Shown piece by piece: positions 1-8,329 of a DNA stretch of 8,329 nt. A program made the position numbers and the translations under genes. The notes under the pieces were generated by a model. That model was not told where the DNA came from. It was given only the letters and a program-made list of their open reading frames with translations, and did no database searches. Every line of letters starts with the position of its first letter. Positions within the stretch are counted from its first letter, which is position 1. Origin of the DNA: Brevundimonas sp. (GTDB lineage: Bacteria; Pseudomonadota; Alphaproteobacteria; Caulobacterales; Caulobacteraceae); the NCBI GenBank assembly GCA_012270135.1, contig JAAXIW010000037.1, forward strand, positions 1 through 8,329, given 5' to 3'.

Positions 1-180
1 GCCGAAATGGCCATGTCGATCGTGCTCATCAGCCACGATCTTGCGGTTCTCGCTGAATTCTGCGATCGGGTAATGGTCATGTATGCCGGGCAGATCGTCG
101 AGCAGGCCCCCATAGACCCCTTCTTCGTCCGCCCGCGGCACCCCTACTCGTCGGCGCTTCTGCCGACGCTACCGGAGCCC
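1..180 (+). pseudogene. C-terminal fragment of an oligopeptide/dipeptide ABC transporter ATPase (OppD/DppD type), joined to unrelated sequence
   Basis: The frame is open from base 1. It reads LISHDLAVLAEFCDRV, the switch region with the H-loop histidine, then VMYAGQIVEQAP and RHPYSSALL, the hallmark end of the nucleotide-binding domain of peptide-importer ATPases (OppD/DppD/OppF). In the family this protein energises peptide or nickel uptake at the inner membrane. Walker A, signature and Walker B motifs would lie before the window. After LLPTLPEP near base 177 the family's C-terminal oligopeptide-binding extension, with its cysteine-containing FxPRCP-like motif, is absent. The frame stays open to 660 only as proline/arginine/histidine-rich antisense of the sensor gene. 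GC is about 58% over bases 1-120 by hand count, well below the following sequence, with codons such as GTA, GTT, GCT and GAA. I read this as a truncated gene or a chimeric contig end. The family call is confident; whether it is a pseudogene depends on what lies upstream and on the reality of the junction. Confidence 0.7.
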
Positions 181-849
181 CCGCCGCCCCGTCAGCCGCC
201 GGCCGGCCACGCCTGCGGCCGCCACGCCCAGGCCCCGCACCACCCGGCCCGTCCCGCTCACCTCCGCCACGGCCCAGCCCCAGGCCTCGCCCGAGCGGTC
301 GACCACGCGGCCGACCGCGATGTCGAGCGCGCCGAACGAGCGTCGCACCACCACCACCTCGACCGCGCGCGACGGGCACAGGGCGCCCGGAGCCAGCCGC
401 ACCACATGGACATCCTCGCCCAGCCGCCCGGCGCGCTCCCCCCGGGCTGTCCCGAGCGCCGCCAGACCCGCCGGCTTGCCGACGGGCGCGCGTATGAATC
501 GCACCCCGGCCCCGCCCCGGCCGGTTCGGCAGGTCTCCTCGAGGGTGCGCGCCTCGCGGGCCGGACCGTCCTGGAAGGCGCTGAGCCAGGCCGACAGCCA
601 GGCGGCGTCGGCCTCGGTCAACTGCTCCGCCGACAGGCTGGCCTCGGACCCGAGCTTTGAAACCATCGCGCCGTAGTCGTCGAGCGCCGCCAACGCCGCC
701 TTCTCGCGCTGGTCCATGCGCACCGCCGCGCCGGTGATCAGCAGCGAGCCGGACAGCGCCAGCGCCGCCAGTACGCCCATGGCGGCGGCCAGTTGGGTCG
801 AGGTTCGCCGGGCGAACCAGCCTGTCAGGCCCGGGGGCCGCTCGCCCAT
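169..849 (-). CDS. N-terminal part of a membrane sensor histidine kinase, truncated before its catalytic domains
   Basis: The 226-residue frame starts at an ATG one base after the response-regulator stop (TGAGATG), so translation is probably coupled; no good Shine-Dalgarno is seen. Residues 1-16 are a short basic cytoplasmic end. Residues 17-43 are a clear membrane helix (LAAAMGVLAALALSGSLLITG). Residues 44-200 form a presumably periplasmic domain with two cysteines (107, 158) that could pair. Residues 204-216 (VRGLGVAAAGVAG) are a weak second membrane segment, followed by RRLTG, which resembles the first residues of a HAMP linker. The last codons and the TAG stop fall inside the transporter-like sequence, so the true gene most likely continued into HAMP, DHp and ATPase domains that are missing. 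Kinase identity is inferred from the partner gene and the topology, since no catalytic motif is present. It could instead be a short membrane accessory protein of the regulator. As it stands it could sense but not phosphorylate. Confidence 0.6.
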   Translation of the reverse strand: MGERPPGLTGWFARRTSTQLAAAMGVLAALALSGSLLITGAAVRMDQREKAALAALDDYGAMVSKLGSEASLSAEQLTEADAAWLSAWLSAFQDGPAREARTLEETCRTGRGGAGVRFIRAPVGKPAGLAALGTARGERAGRLGEDVHVVRLAPGALCPSRAVEVVVVRRSFGALDIAVGRVVDRSGEAWGWAVAEVSGTGRVVRGLGVAAAGVAGRRLTGRRGLR

Positions 850-850
850 C

Positions 851-1708
851 TCAGCCCGCCGCCGACAGGTCGCGGAAGATCAGGCTCTGGCTGCGCGCTG
901 ACACGATCAGCGGATGCAGGTCCTCGCCCAGTTCGGGCGTCTGTTCCTTGAGCCGGCGGCGCAGGGCGCTGATGCGGGCGTCGATGACGTTGACGAAATT
1001 GTCCGGCAGGAATTTCCACTCCACCCAGCAGCGGTCCCACAGCATGGTCTTGGTCACCGGCTGGCCCCGGGCGGCCATCAGTTCGGCGACGATGGCGAAC
1101 TCCAGAGGCGACAGGTCGATCTGCCGGCTGTCGCCGTCGCCCGGATCGAACTTCAGGGTGCGGGCGCCCGGCGACAGGCGGAACGGCCCGTTGACCAGTT
1201 CGGCCCCCGCCGGCCGGGCCCGCCCCGAGGCGCGCCGCAACTGGGCGGCGATGCGGGCCACCAGCTCTTCGTCGCCGACCGGCTTGGCCAGATAGTCGTC
1301 CGCGCCGCCCAGCAGGCCCTCGACCTTCTGCCGCTCGCCGCCGAGCGCGGTCAGCATCAGGGCCGGCGCGTCGGCCGAGGTTCCGCCGCCGGCGCGCAGC
1401 CGCTTCAGCATCTCCAGCCCATCCATCCCGGCCGTCAGCCGGTCGTGGATCAGCACGTCATAGGGGGCGCGGGACGCCGCCTCGAGCGCCGCCTCGCCGG
1501 TCTCGAAGCGGTCCACGGCCTCGAAACCGGCCGCGGCCAGCCGCTCCGCGACATGGTCGGACAGGGCCGGGTCGTCCTCGAGCAGCAGGGCGCGACGCCC
1601 CGCGAACACCGGGCCGAGCCGGGCGAAGGGATCGTCGTCCCGCGTGGTCGCGCCGTCGTCCTCGCCGTTCATGTCCAGGTCCACGCTGCTCTCCGCCGTC
1701 GGCGCCAC
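851..1708 (-). CDS. OmpR/PhoB-family two-component response regulator
   Basis: This DNA-binding regulator of 285 residues has a receiver domain at about 36-155. It has the acidic pocket E44-D45-D46 (LLLEDD), phospho-acceptor D89 in IHDRLTAGMDG, switch threonine T120 (LMLTALGG) and K142 (YLAKP), so all phosphorylation residues are present. A winged-helix effector domain occupies about 170-282, with LSPLEFAIVAELM and the recognition-helix region NFVNVIDARISALRRRL. The HDR context of the acceptor Asp is slightly unusual, since most relatives have LDxxLP. The longest frame uses a GTG at 1706-1708 with no Shine-Dalgarno. An ATG at 1670-1672 (residue 13) lies well before the receiver and better fits a candidate promoter overlapping the GTG, so the real protein may have 273 residues. 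The stop is one base from the sensor start, the normal regulator-kinase operon arrangement. Target genes cannot be read from the sequence. Confidence 0.93.
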   Translation of the reverse strand: MAPTAESSVDLDMNGEDDGATTRDDDPFARLGPVFAGRRALLLEDDPALSDHVAERLAAAGFEAVDRFETGEAALEAASRAPYDVLIHDRLTAGMDGLEMLKRLRAGGGTSADAPALMLTALGGERQKVEGLLGGADDYLAKPVGDEELVARIAAQLRRASGRARPAGAELVNGPFRLSPGARTLKFDPGDGDSRQIDLSPLEFAIVAELMAARGQPVTKTMLWDRCWVEWKFLPDNFVNVIDARISALRRRLKEQTPELGEDLHPLIVSARSQSLIFRDLSAAG

Positions 1709-1734
1709 GATAGGACGCCGGGACTGGATGACAA
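1707..1734 (-). promoter_or_regulatory. Candidate sigma70-type promoter for the response regulator-sensor operon
   Basis: On the - strand TTGTCA (1734-1729, 5 of 6 to TTGACA) is followed after 16 bases by TATCGT (1712-1707, 4 of 6 to TATAAT). Initiation would fall near 1700, downstream of the GTG and upstream of the ATG at 1672, so the element, if used, argues for the shorter regulator. This is only a consensus match in GC-rich DNA. Transcription from the amidohydrolase gene upstream is also possible. Confidence 0.33.
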
Positions 1735-1769
1735 CGCCCGACGCCGATCATCCTCTAGGCCGGTGGAGC

Positions 1770-1808
1770 GGGGACGGGGGCTGATCGTTCCTGACGCCGT
1801 CCGTCCCC
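1770..1808 (-). terminator. Possible weak stem-loop after the amidohydrolase gene
   Basis: GGGGACGG (1770-1777) pairs perfectly with CCGTCCCC (1801-1808) across a 23-base loop, just downstream of the amidohydrolase stop on the - strand. No T-run follows in that direction and the loop is long, so it may only slow polymerase, block 3' exonucleases or be fortuitous. If it does not terminate, the regulator and sensor genes would be read through from the gene upstream. Confidence 0.2.
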
Positions 1809-1816
1809 TTCGCGCC

Positions 1817-5131
<3,315 letters not shown>

Positions 5132-5365
5132 GTCTCTGATCCCCGATATCCGGACGTCTTGCGCCGACCGCCGGCTGACGCGTCCTTGCCGAGCGCGCAG
5201 TGAGCCCTGTCGGGCGGCGGAAGTCCAGCAGGCGGATGGGGACAGACGGTCGCGGCGGACACGCGCGGGACGGACCGTGCATTCCGGCGCGGCGCCCGCT
5301 ATCTGAGGCCGACCATCGGGGGTGACGGCGCGGCGCGCGGTCGGCCCCGTCGCCGAGGAGCCGCC
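5132..5365. other. Divergent intergenic region between the amidohydrolase and aldehyde dehydrogenase genes
   Basis: These 234 bases must hold the start signals for both neighbours. No convincing consensus promoter is visible. On the + strand GCTATCT (5298-5304) faintly resembles the Caulobacter -10 (GCTANAWC) but lacks a TTGAC-like partner at the right distance. On the - strand TATCGG lies only about 13 bases from the ATG and also has no -35. GGCGC/GCGCC (5286-5296) is a small inverted repeat expected by chance at this GC content. GAGGAG at 5355-5360 is the aldehyde dehydrogenase ribosome-binding site. No small gene or RNA is recognised. Confidence 0.5.
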
Positions 5366-6808
5366 ATGACCGACACCCTGGACCTGTCCCACTGGATCAA
5401 CGGCGAGAGGGTTCCGGCCCACCGGCCCTCGGAGAGCCTGAACCCGTCGGACACGCGCGATCTTGTCGCCCGGATCCCCGACGGCGGCGTGGAGGAGGTC
5501 AACGCCGCCGTGGGCGCCGCCAGGGCAGCCTTCCCGGCCTGGTCCGAGGCCTCGCCCGAGGTGCGCTCCGACATCCTCGACAAGGCGGGGACCCTGATCA
5601 TGGAGCGGCGTGAAGAACTGGGCCGGCTGCTGTCGCGCGAGGAGGGCAAGACCCTCGCCGAGGGCGTCGGCGAGACCGTCCGGGCCGGACGCATCCTAAA
5701 ATATTTCGCCGGCGAGGCCCTGCGCCTGCACGGCCAGAACCTCGCCTCGGTGCGTCCCGGGGTCGAGATACAGACCTGTCGGCAGCCGGTCGGGGTGTTC
5801 GGCCTGATCACGCCGTGGAACTTCCCCATCGCCATTCCGGCCTGGAAGGCGGCGCCGGCGCTGGCCTTCGGCAATACGGTGGTGATCAAGCCCGCCGGCC
5901 CGACGCCGGCCACGGCCGAGGCGCTGGTCGCCATCCTGCACGAGGCCGGCCTGCCGAACGGGGTGCTGAACCTCGTCATCGGGCGCGGCCGTGTCGGACA
6001 GGCGATCGTCGACCATCCTGATGTGGCCGGAATTTCCTTCACCGGCTCGCAGGGCGTCGGCGCCGGAGTCGCGGCGGGCGCGGCGAAACGACAGGCGCGG
6101 GTCCAGCTGGAGATGGGCGGCAAGAATCCGCTGATCGTGCTGGACGACGCCGATCTTGACCGGGCCGTGATGATCGCACTCGACGGCTCCTACTACGCGA
6201 CCGGCCAACGCTGCACGGCCTCCAGCCGCCTGATCGTCCAGGACGGCATCCACGACCGCTTCGTCGCCGCCCTTGCCGAAAAGGTCGCCGCCCTGCGCGT
6301 CGGACCGGCGCTGGACCCGAACACCCAGATCGGCCCGGCGGTCAGCGAGGACCAGCGCGAGACCTCCTACCGCTACATCGACATCGCGCGCGGCGAAGGC
6401 GGCCGCGTCGCCGCCGGCGGCGACCGTCTGACGCTCGACACCCCCGGCTGGTACGTCCAGCCGACCCTGATCGCCGACACCGAAGCCGCGGGCCGGATCA
6501 ACAACGAGGAGGTCTTCGGCCCCGTCGCCTCGACCATCCGGGTCAAGGATTATGAGCAGGCGCTGGAGATCGCCAACGGCGTCGAATTCGGGCTGTCGGC
6601 GGGCCTGGTGACCAGCTCCCTGAAACACGCCCGCGACTTCCAGCGGCGGGCGAAGGCGGGGATGACCATGGTCAATCTGCCGACCGCCGGGGTCGACTAT
6701 CATGTGCCGTTCGGGGGCACGAAATCGTCCAGCTACGGGCCCCGCGAGCAGGGTTTCGCGGCCGTCGAATTCTTCACCCTGACCAAGACCTCCTATTCGG
6801 CCGGTTGA
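5366..6808 (+). CDS. NAD(P)+-dependent aldehyde dehydrogenase, alpha-ketoglutarate semialdehyde dehydrogenase-like
   Basis: This is a complete ALDH-superfamily enzyme of 480 residues, the usual length. The ATG is set by GAGGAG five bases upstream. The catalytic residues are in place: N152 in TPWNFP (oxyanion hole), K175 in VVIKPA (cofactor binding), FTGS at 225-228, general base E249 in LEMGGKNP, nucleophile C283 in GQRCTASSRL, and EEVFGP at 381-386. The stretches PWNFPIAIPAWKAAPALAFGN, GQRCTASSRLIV, NLPTAGVDYHVPFGG and SSYGPREQG closely match, from memory, Azospirillum-type 2,5-dioxopentanoate (alpha-ketoglutarate semialdehyde) dehydrogenase. That cytosolic enzyme oxidises the semialdehyde to 2-oxoglutarate at the end of non-phosphorylative pentose, glucarate or hydroxyproline breakdown. 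No dehydratase or sugar dehydrogenase gene lies nearby, so the substrate rests on similarity alone; succinate semialdehyde or another aldehyde is possible. The following small gene starts 55 bases later on the same strand. Confidence 0.93.
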   Translation: MTDTLDLSHWINGERVPAHRPSESLNPSDTRDLVARIPDGGVEEVNAAVGAARAAFPAWSEASPEVRSDILDKAGTLIMERREELGRLLSREEGKTLAEGVGETVRAGRILKYFAGEALRLHGQNLASVRPGVEIQTCRQPVGVFGLITPWNFPIAIPAWKAAPALAFGNTVVIKPAGPTPATAEALVAILHEAGLPNGVLNLVIGRGRVGQAIVDHPDVAGISFTGSQGVGAGVAAGAAKRQARVQLEMGGKNPLIVLDDADLDRAVMIALDGSYYATGQRCTASSRLIVQDGIHDRFVAALAEKVAALRVGPALDPNTQIGPAVSEDQRETSYRYIDIARGEGGRVAAGGDRLTLDTPGWYVQPTLIADTEAAGRINNEEVFGPVASTIRVKDYEQALEIANGVEFGLSAGLVTSSLKHARDFQRRAKAGMTMVNLPTAGVDYHVPFGGTKSSSYGPREQGFAAVEFFTLTKTSYSAG

Positions 6809-6850
6809 TCTTCGGGTGAACCCGTCGGCGCAGGCGGCGTTGGAAGGGGA

Positions 6851-6856
6851 AAGGAG
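6851..6856 (+). promoter_or_regulatory. Ribosome-binding site that fixes the start of the 65-residue protein
   Basis: AAGGAG lies seven bases before the ATG at 6864, an almost ideal Shine-Dalgarno. The longer in-frame alternative, a GTG at 6816 only seven bases past the aldehyde dehydrogenase stop, has no comparable site, so the shorter protein is preferred. Confidence 0.7.
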
Positions 6857-6863
6857 ACTCCCG

Positions 6864-7061
6864 ATGGGTAAAGCAGATCACGCCACGCCCCGCAGCGCGG
6901 CTCCCGAACGCAGCGGAGGGGACGACGACCTCAGCGACGTCGAACTCGTCGTTCGCCGCGCCCGGGCCGGCGACCTGACCGAGAACGAGGCGTTCGAGGA
7001 CATTGAGCGCATAATCCTGCGCCGCGACCCGATGGACTTCTATCGCAAATCCTGGGCCTGA
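6864..7061 (+). CDS. Small protein of unknown function (65 residues)
   Basis: I do not recognise a named family. The protein has a polar, probably disordered N-terminus (1-25, rich in Ala, Pro, Ser and charged residues), an acidic patch (GGDDDLSDVE), and then a likely helical, highly charged half: VVRRARAGDLTENEAFEDIERIILRRD, shown here in two parts as VVRRARAGDLTENEAF and EDIERIILRRD. It ends in an aromatic tail, MDFYRKSWA. There is no signal peptide, membrane segment, cysteine pair or HTH. The strong Shine-Dalgarno, the defined 3' half and its position downstream of the aldehyde dehydrogenase support a real gene, probably a cytoplasmic adaptor or regulator-sized protein; that role is a guess. 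It may share a transcript with the upstream gene (55-base gap, no convincing terminator between). The next feature is a convergent tRNA gene about 70 bases downstream. Confidence 0.7.
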   Translation: MGKADHATPRSAAPERSGGDDDLSDVELVVRRARAGDLTENEAFEDIERIILRRDPMDFYRKSWA

Positions 7062-7130
7062 ACGGCCGCCGGCTTCCCGGCCTCCACCACCCAACGCAGC
7101 GCCGGGCCTCTCCGGATGTCGGGAAGAAAA

Positions 7131-7207
7131 TGGCGCACCCGAAGAGATTCGAACTCCTGACCCCCAGATTCGTAGTCTGGTGCTCTATCCAGCTGAGCTA
7201 CGGGTGC
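7131..7207 (-). tRNA. tRNA-Arg, anticodon ACG
   Basis: The 77 bases fold as a standard cloverleaf: acceptor stem GCACCCG/CGGGTGC, D arm GCTC...GAGC, anticodon stem CCAGA/TCTGG around loop CTACGAA, variable loop GGGTC, T arm AGGAG TTCGAAT CTCTT (one G-T pair), discriminator G and an encoded CCA end. The anticodon ACG (7173-7171) is deaminated at A34 to inosine by TadA in bacteria, so it reads CGU, CGC and CGA arginine codons, which matters in a genome this rich in CGC. A T-rich stretch (TTTTCTT) directly follows the CCA end. It is transcribed against the small gene and away from the transpeptidase gene. Confidence 0.97.
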
Positions 7208-7233
7208 GCACGGCCGCGAACGGCGAGGGCGGG

Positions 7234-7262
7234 TCTTTAGCGGAGGAGGGACGGGTCGGCAA
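7234..7262 (-). promoter_or_regulatory. Candidate promoter for tRNA-Arg
   Basis: On the - strand TTGCCG (7262-7257) and TAAAGA (7239-7234) are separated by exactly 17 bases, placing initiation about 20 bases upstream of the mature tRNA 5' end at 7207, as expected for a short leader trimmed by RNase P. The -35 half overlaps a small inverted repeat, CGGGTC/GACCCG (7252-7268), which could be chance. The spacing and position support it; no transcript data are available. Confidence 0.45.
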
Positions 7263-7371
7263 GACCCGGCGGGCGGCTTTCCTGCGGTGATTTCGCGACG
7301 CCGGGGGTTTCGCCGGGGACAAGGGCGCGCCAAGTTGGAGGCCTCCCCGTCAACGCCCGTCCGGACCACCC

Positions 7372-8329
7372 ATGCGCCTGTTTCCGCCGCCTCTTTCCCC
7401 GGCTGTCCGACGGTCCGTGGTCGCCTTCGCCGCGGGCGCGAGCCTCGCCCTGTCGGGATGCGCGGGCGGGATCGGGGCGCCGGCGCCGGCGAGACCTTCC
7501 GGGCCGGCCGTCATCGCCCCGCCGGCGGCGCCTCAGGCGAGGGGTCCGTTCGTGGCGGCGGCCAATCCTCTGGCGGTCGAGGCCGGGATGCAGGTGCTCC
7601 GGCGTGGCGGTACGGCGGTCGATGCGGCCGTGGCGGTGCAGGCGGTGCTCGGCCTGGTCGAGCCGCAGTCCTCCGGCCTGGGCGGCGGGGCCTTCATGAT
7701 GCTCTACGACGCCTCGACCGGCGAGGTGACCGGCTACGACGGGCGCGAGACCGCCCCGGCCGCGGCGACGCCGGAGCTGTTCCATGAGGACGGCCGGCCG
7801 CTGTCGCACGGCGAGGCGGTGCTGAGCGGACGGTCGACCGGGGCGCCCGGGGCGGTGGCCCTGCTGGCCACGGCCCAGCAGGAGCACGGCGTCCTGCCGT
7901 GGAGCGCCCTTTTCGGCGAGGCTGAGCGGCTGGCCCGCGACGGCTTCGTGGTCAGCCCCCGCCTGGCCGGCTTCATCGCCGCCACGCGCGGGCAGGCGCG
8001 GACCCGCTGGGCCGATGCCTATTTCACCAAGGTCGACGGAACCCGCTATGTCGCCGGCGACGTGCTGCGCAACCCGGCCTACGCCGACACGGTCGCCGAG
8101 CTGGCGGCGGGCGGCGCCGACGCCTTCTACCGCGGCCGGATCGCGCGCGAGATCGTCTCGACTGTCCAGGAAGGGCCCCGGCCGGGCGGGCTCACCGAGG
8201 CGGACCTCGCGGCCTATGAGCCGATCGAGCGCGGGGCGCTGTGCCGCCCCTACCGCATCTACATCGTCTGCGTGCCGCCGCCGCCGTCCAGCGGGGTGGC
8301 GGTGCTGCAGCTGCTGGCCATGGCCGAGC
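7372..8329 (+). CDS. ggt: Gamma-glutamyltranspeptidase precursor, lipoprotein-type, N-terminal part (runs off the window)
   Basis: The first 319 residues of a GGT-family enzyme are present. In the family it transfers or hydrolyses the gamma-glutamyl group of glutathione and related amides in the envelope and matures by self-cleavage. Residues 1-30 form a signal sequence ending in LSGC, a lipobox with the acylated cysteine at C30; a Pro/Ala-rich linker follows (31-56). The large-subunit fold begins at about 58 with AAANPLAVEAGMQVLRRGG and TAVDAAVAVQAVLGLVEPQSS (split: TAVDAAVAV, QAVLGLVEPQSS), then SGLGGGAFMMLYD at 101-113 and GRET at 124-127, whose R125 corresponds to the arginine that holds the substrate alpha-carboxylate in characterised GGTs. 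STGAPGAV (155-162), LTEADLAAYEP (274-284) and PPPSSG (303-308) are further family motifs. The catalytic Thr at the small-subunit start lies beyond the window, so activity cannot be judged. The ATG has only a weak GGA upstream; it is chosen because it begins the signal sequence. Confidence 0.92.
   Translation, partial: MRLFPPPLSPAVRRSVVAFAAGASLALSGCAGGIGAPAPARPSGPAVIAPPAAPQARGPFVAAANPLAVEAGMQVLRRGGTAVDAAVAVQAVLGLVEPQSSGLGGGAFMMLYDASTGEVTGYDGRETAPAAATPELFHEDGRPLSHGEAVLSGRSTGAPGAVALLATAQQEHGVLPWSALFGEAERLARDGFVVSPRLAGFIAATRGQARTRWADAYFTKVDGTRYVAGDVLRNPAYADTVAELAAGGADAFYRGRIAREIVSTVQEGPRPGGLTEADLAAYEPIERGALCRPYRIYIVCVPPPPSSGVAVLQLLAMAE

Noticed and set aside
1..660. A 220-residue fusion protein reading from the transporter fragment to 660
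   Set aside because: Only the first ~58 residues resemble a protein family; the remainder is antisense of the sensor gene, rich in Pro, Arg and His.
5696..6703. 335-codon - strand frame inside the aldehyde dehydrogenase
   Set aside because: Shadow of a well-supported ALDH gene whose catalytic residues are all in the + frame.
6813..6824. CGGG-TGAA-CCCG hairpin after the aldehyde dehydrogenase stop as a terminator
   Set aside because: A four-pair stem with no following T-run is too weak; the downstream small gene is close and may be co-transcribed.
7064..7082. GGCCG/CGGCC hairpin after the small gene as a terminator
   Set aside because: A five-pair stem, no T-run on either strand, and expected by chance at this GC content.
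7131..7207. tRNA-Arg as an integration site for a mobile element
   Set aside because: No integrase gene, no repeated tRNA 3' end and no composition change beside it in this window.
7040..7369. 109-codon - strand frame containing PVAQLDRAPDYESGG
   Set aside because: That string is the well-known spurious translation of a bacterial tRNA gene; here it is tRNA-Arg(ACG) itself.
7372..7465. Twin-arginine signal on the transpeptidase (AVRRSVVAFA)
   Set aside because: It lacks the S-R-R-x-F-L-K pattern; the LSGC lipobox fits ordinary Sec lipoprotein export.
7287..7787. 166-codon + frame starting at 7287
   Set aside because: It overlaps the transpeptidase in another frame and is Arg/Gly-rich; the frame from 7372 has a lipobox and GGT motifs.

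Overview
This is a very GC-rich window, probably from an alphaproteobacterium of the Caulobacterales (Brevundimonas or Caulobacter type). The basis is strong G/C third-position bias, an ACG-anticodon tRNA-Arg, a periplasmic beta-propeller amidohydrolase, a ketoglutarate-semialdehyde-type aldehyde dehydrogenase and a lipoprotein-type gamma-glutamyltranspeptidase. The genus is inferred from gene content and base composition and was not tested.

Left part (1-1708): the first ~175 bases, clearly lower in GC, encode the end of a peptide ABC transporter ATPase (OppD/DppD type) on the + strand. That homology stops abruptly against the 3' end of a - strand sensor gene. The sensor keeps its first membrane helix and periplasmic domain but has no HAMP, His-phosphotransfer or ATPase domain. 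Directly upstream of it, one base away, lies an intact OmpR-type response regulator. So 1-850 looks like a junction between two unrelated loci, either a real rearrangement or an assembly chimera.

Centre (1817-5131, - strand): one large gene encodes an exported protein of 1104 residues. It has a signal peptide, an N-terminal TolB/Tricorn-like beta-propeller with about a dozen SPDG-type repeats, and a C-terminal amidohydrolase domain. A 234-base intergenic region separates it from a divergent + strand aldehyde dehydrogenase (5366-6808), very like alpha-ketoglutarate semialdehyde dehydrogenase, followed by a 65-residue protein of unknown function (6864-7061).

Right part: a - strand tRNA-Arg(ACG) at 7131-7207 with a plausible promoter, then a + strand gamma-glutamyltranspeptidase precursor with a lipobox (from 7372), cut by the window end before its catalytic threonine.

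The genes do not form one obvious pathway. The three - strand genes on the left could share transcripts, and the aldehyde dehydrogenase and small gene could be co-transcribed. The amidohydrolase and the transpeptidase are both envelope hydrolases, but nothing in the sequence shows that they cooperate. I see no phage, IS, CRISPR or defence module. The points most worth a second look are the junction near 170-185, the amputated kinase, and the non-canonical metal site of the amidohydrolase.
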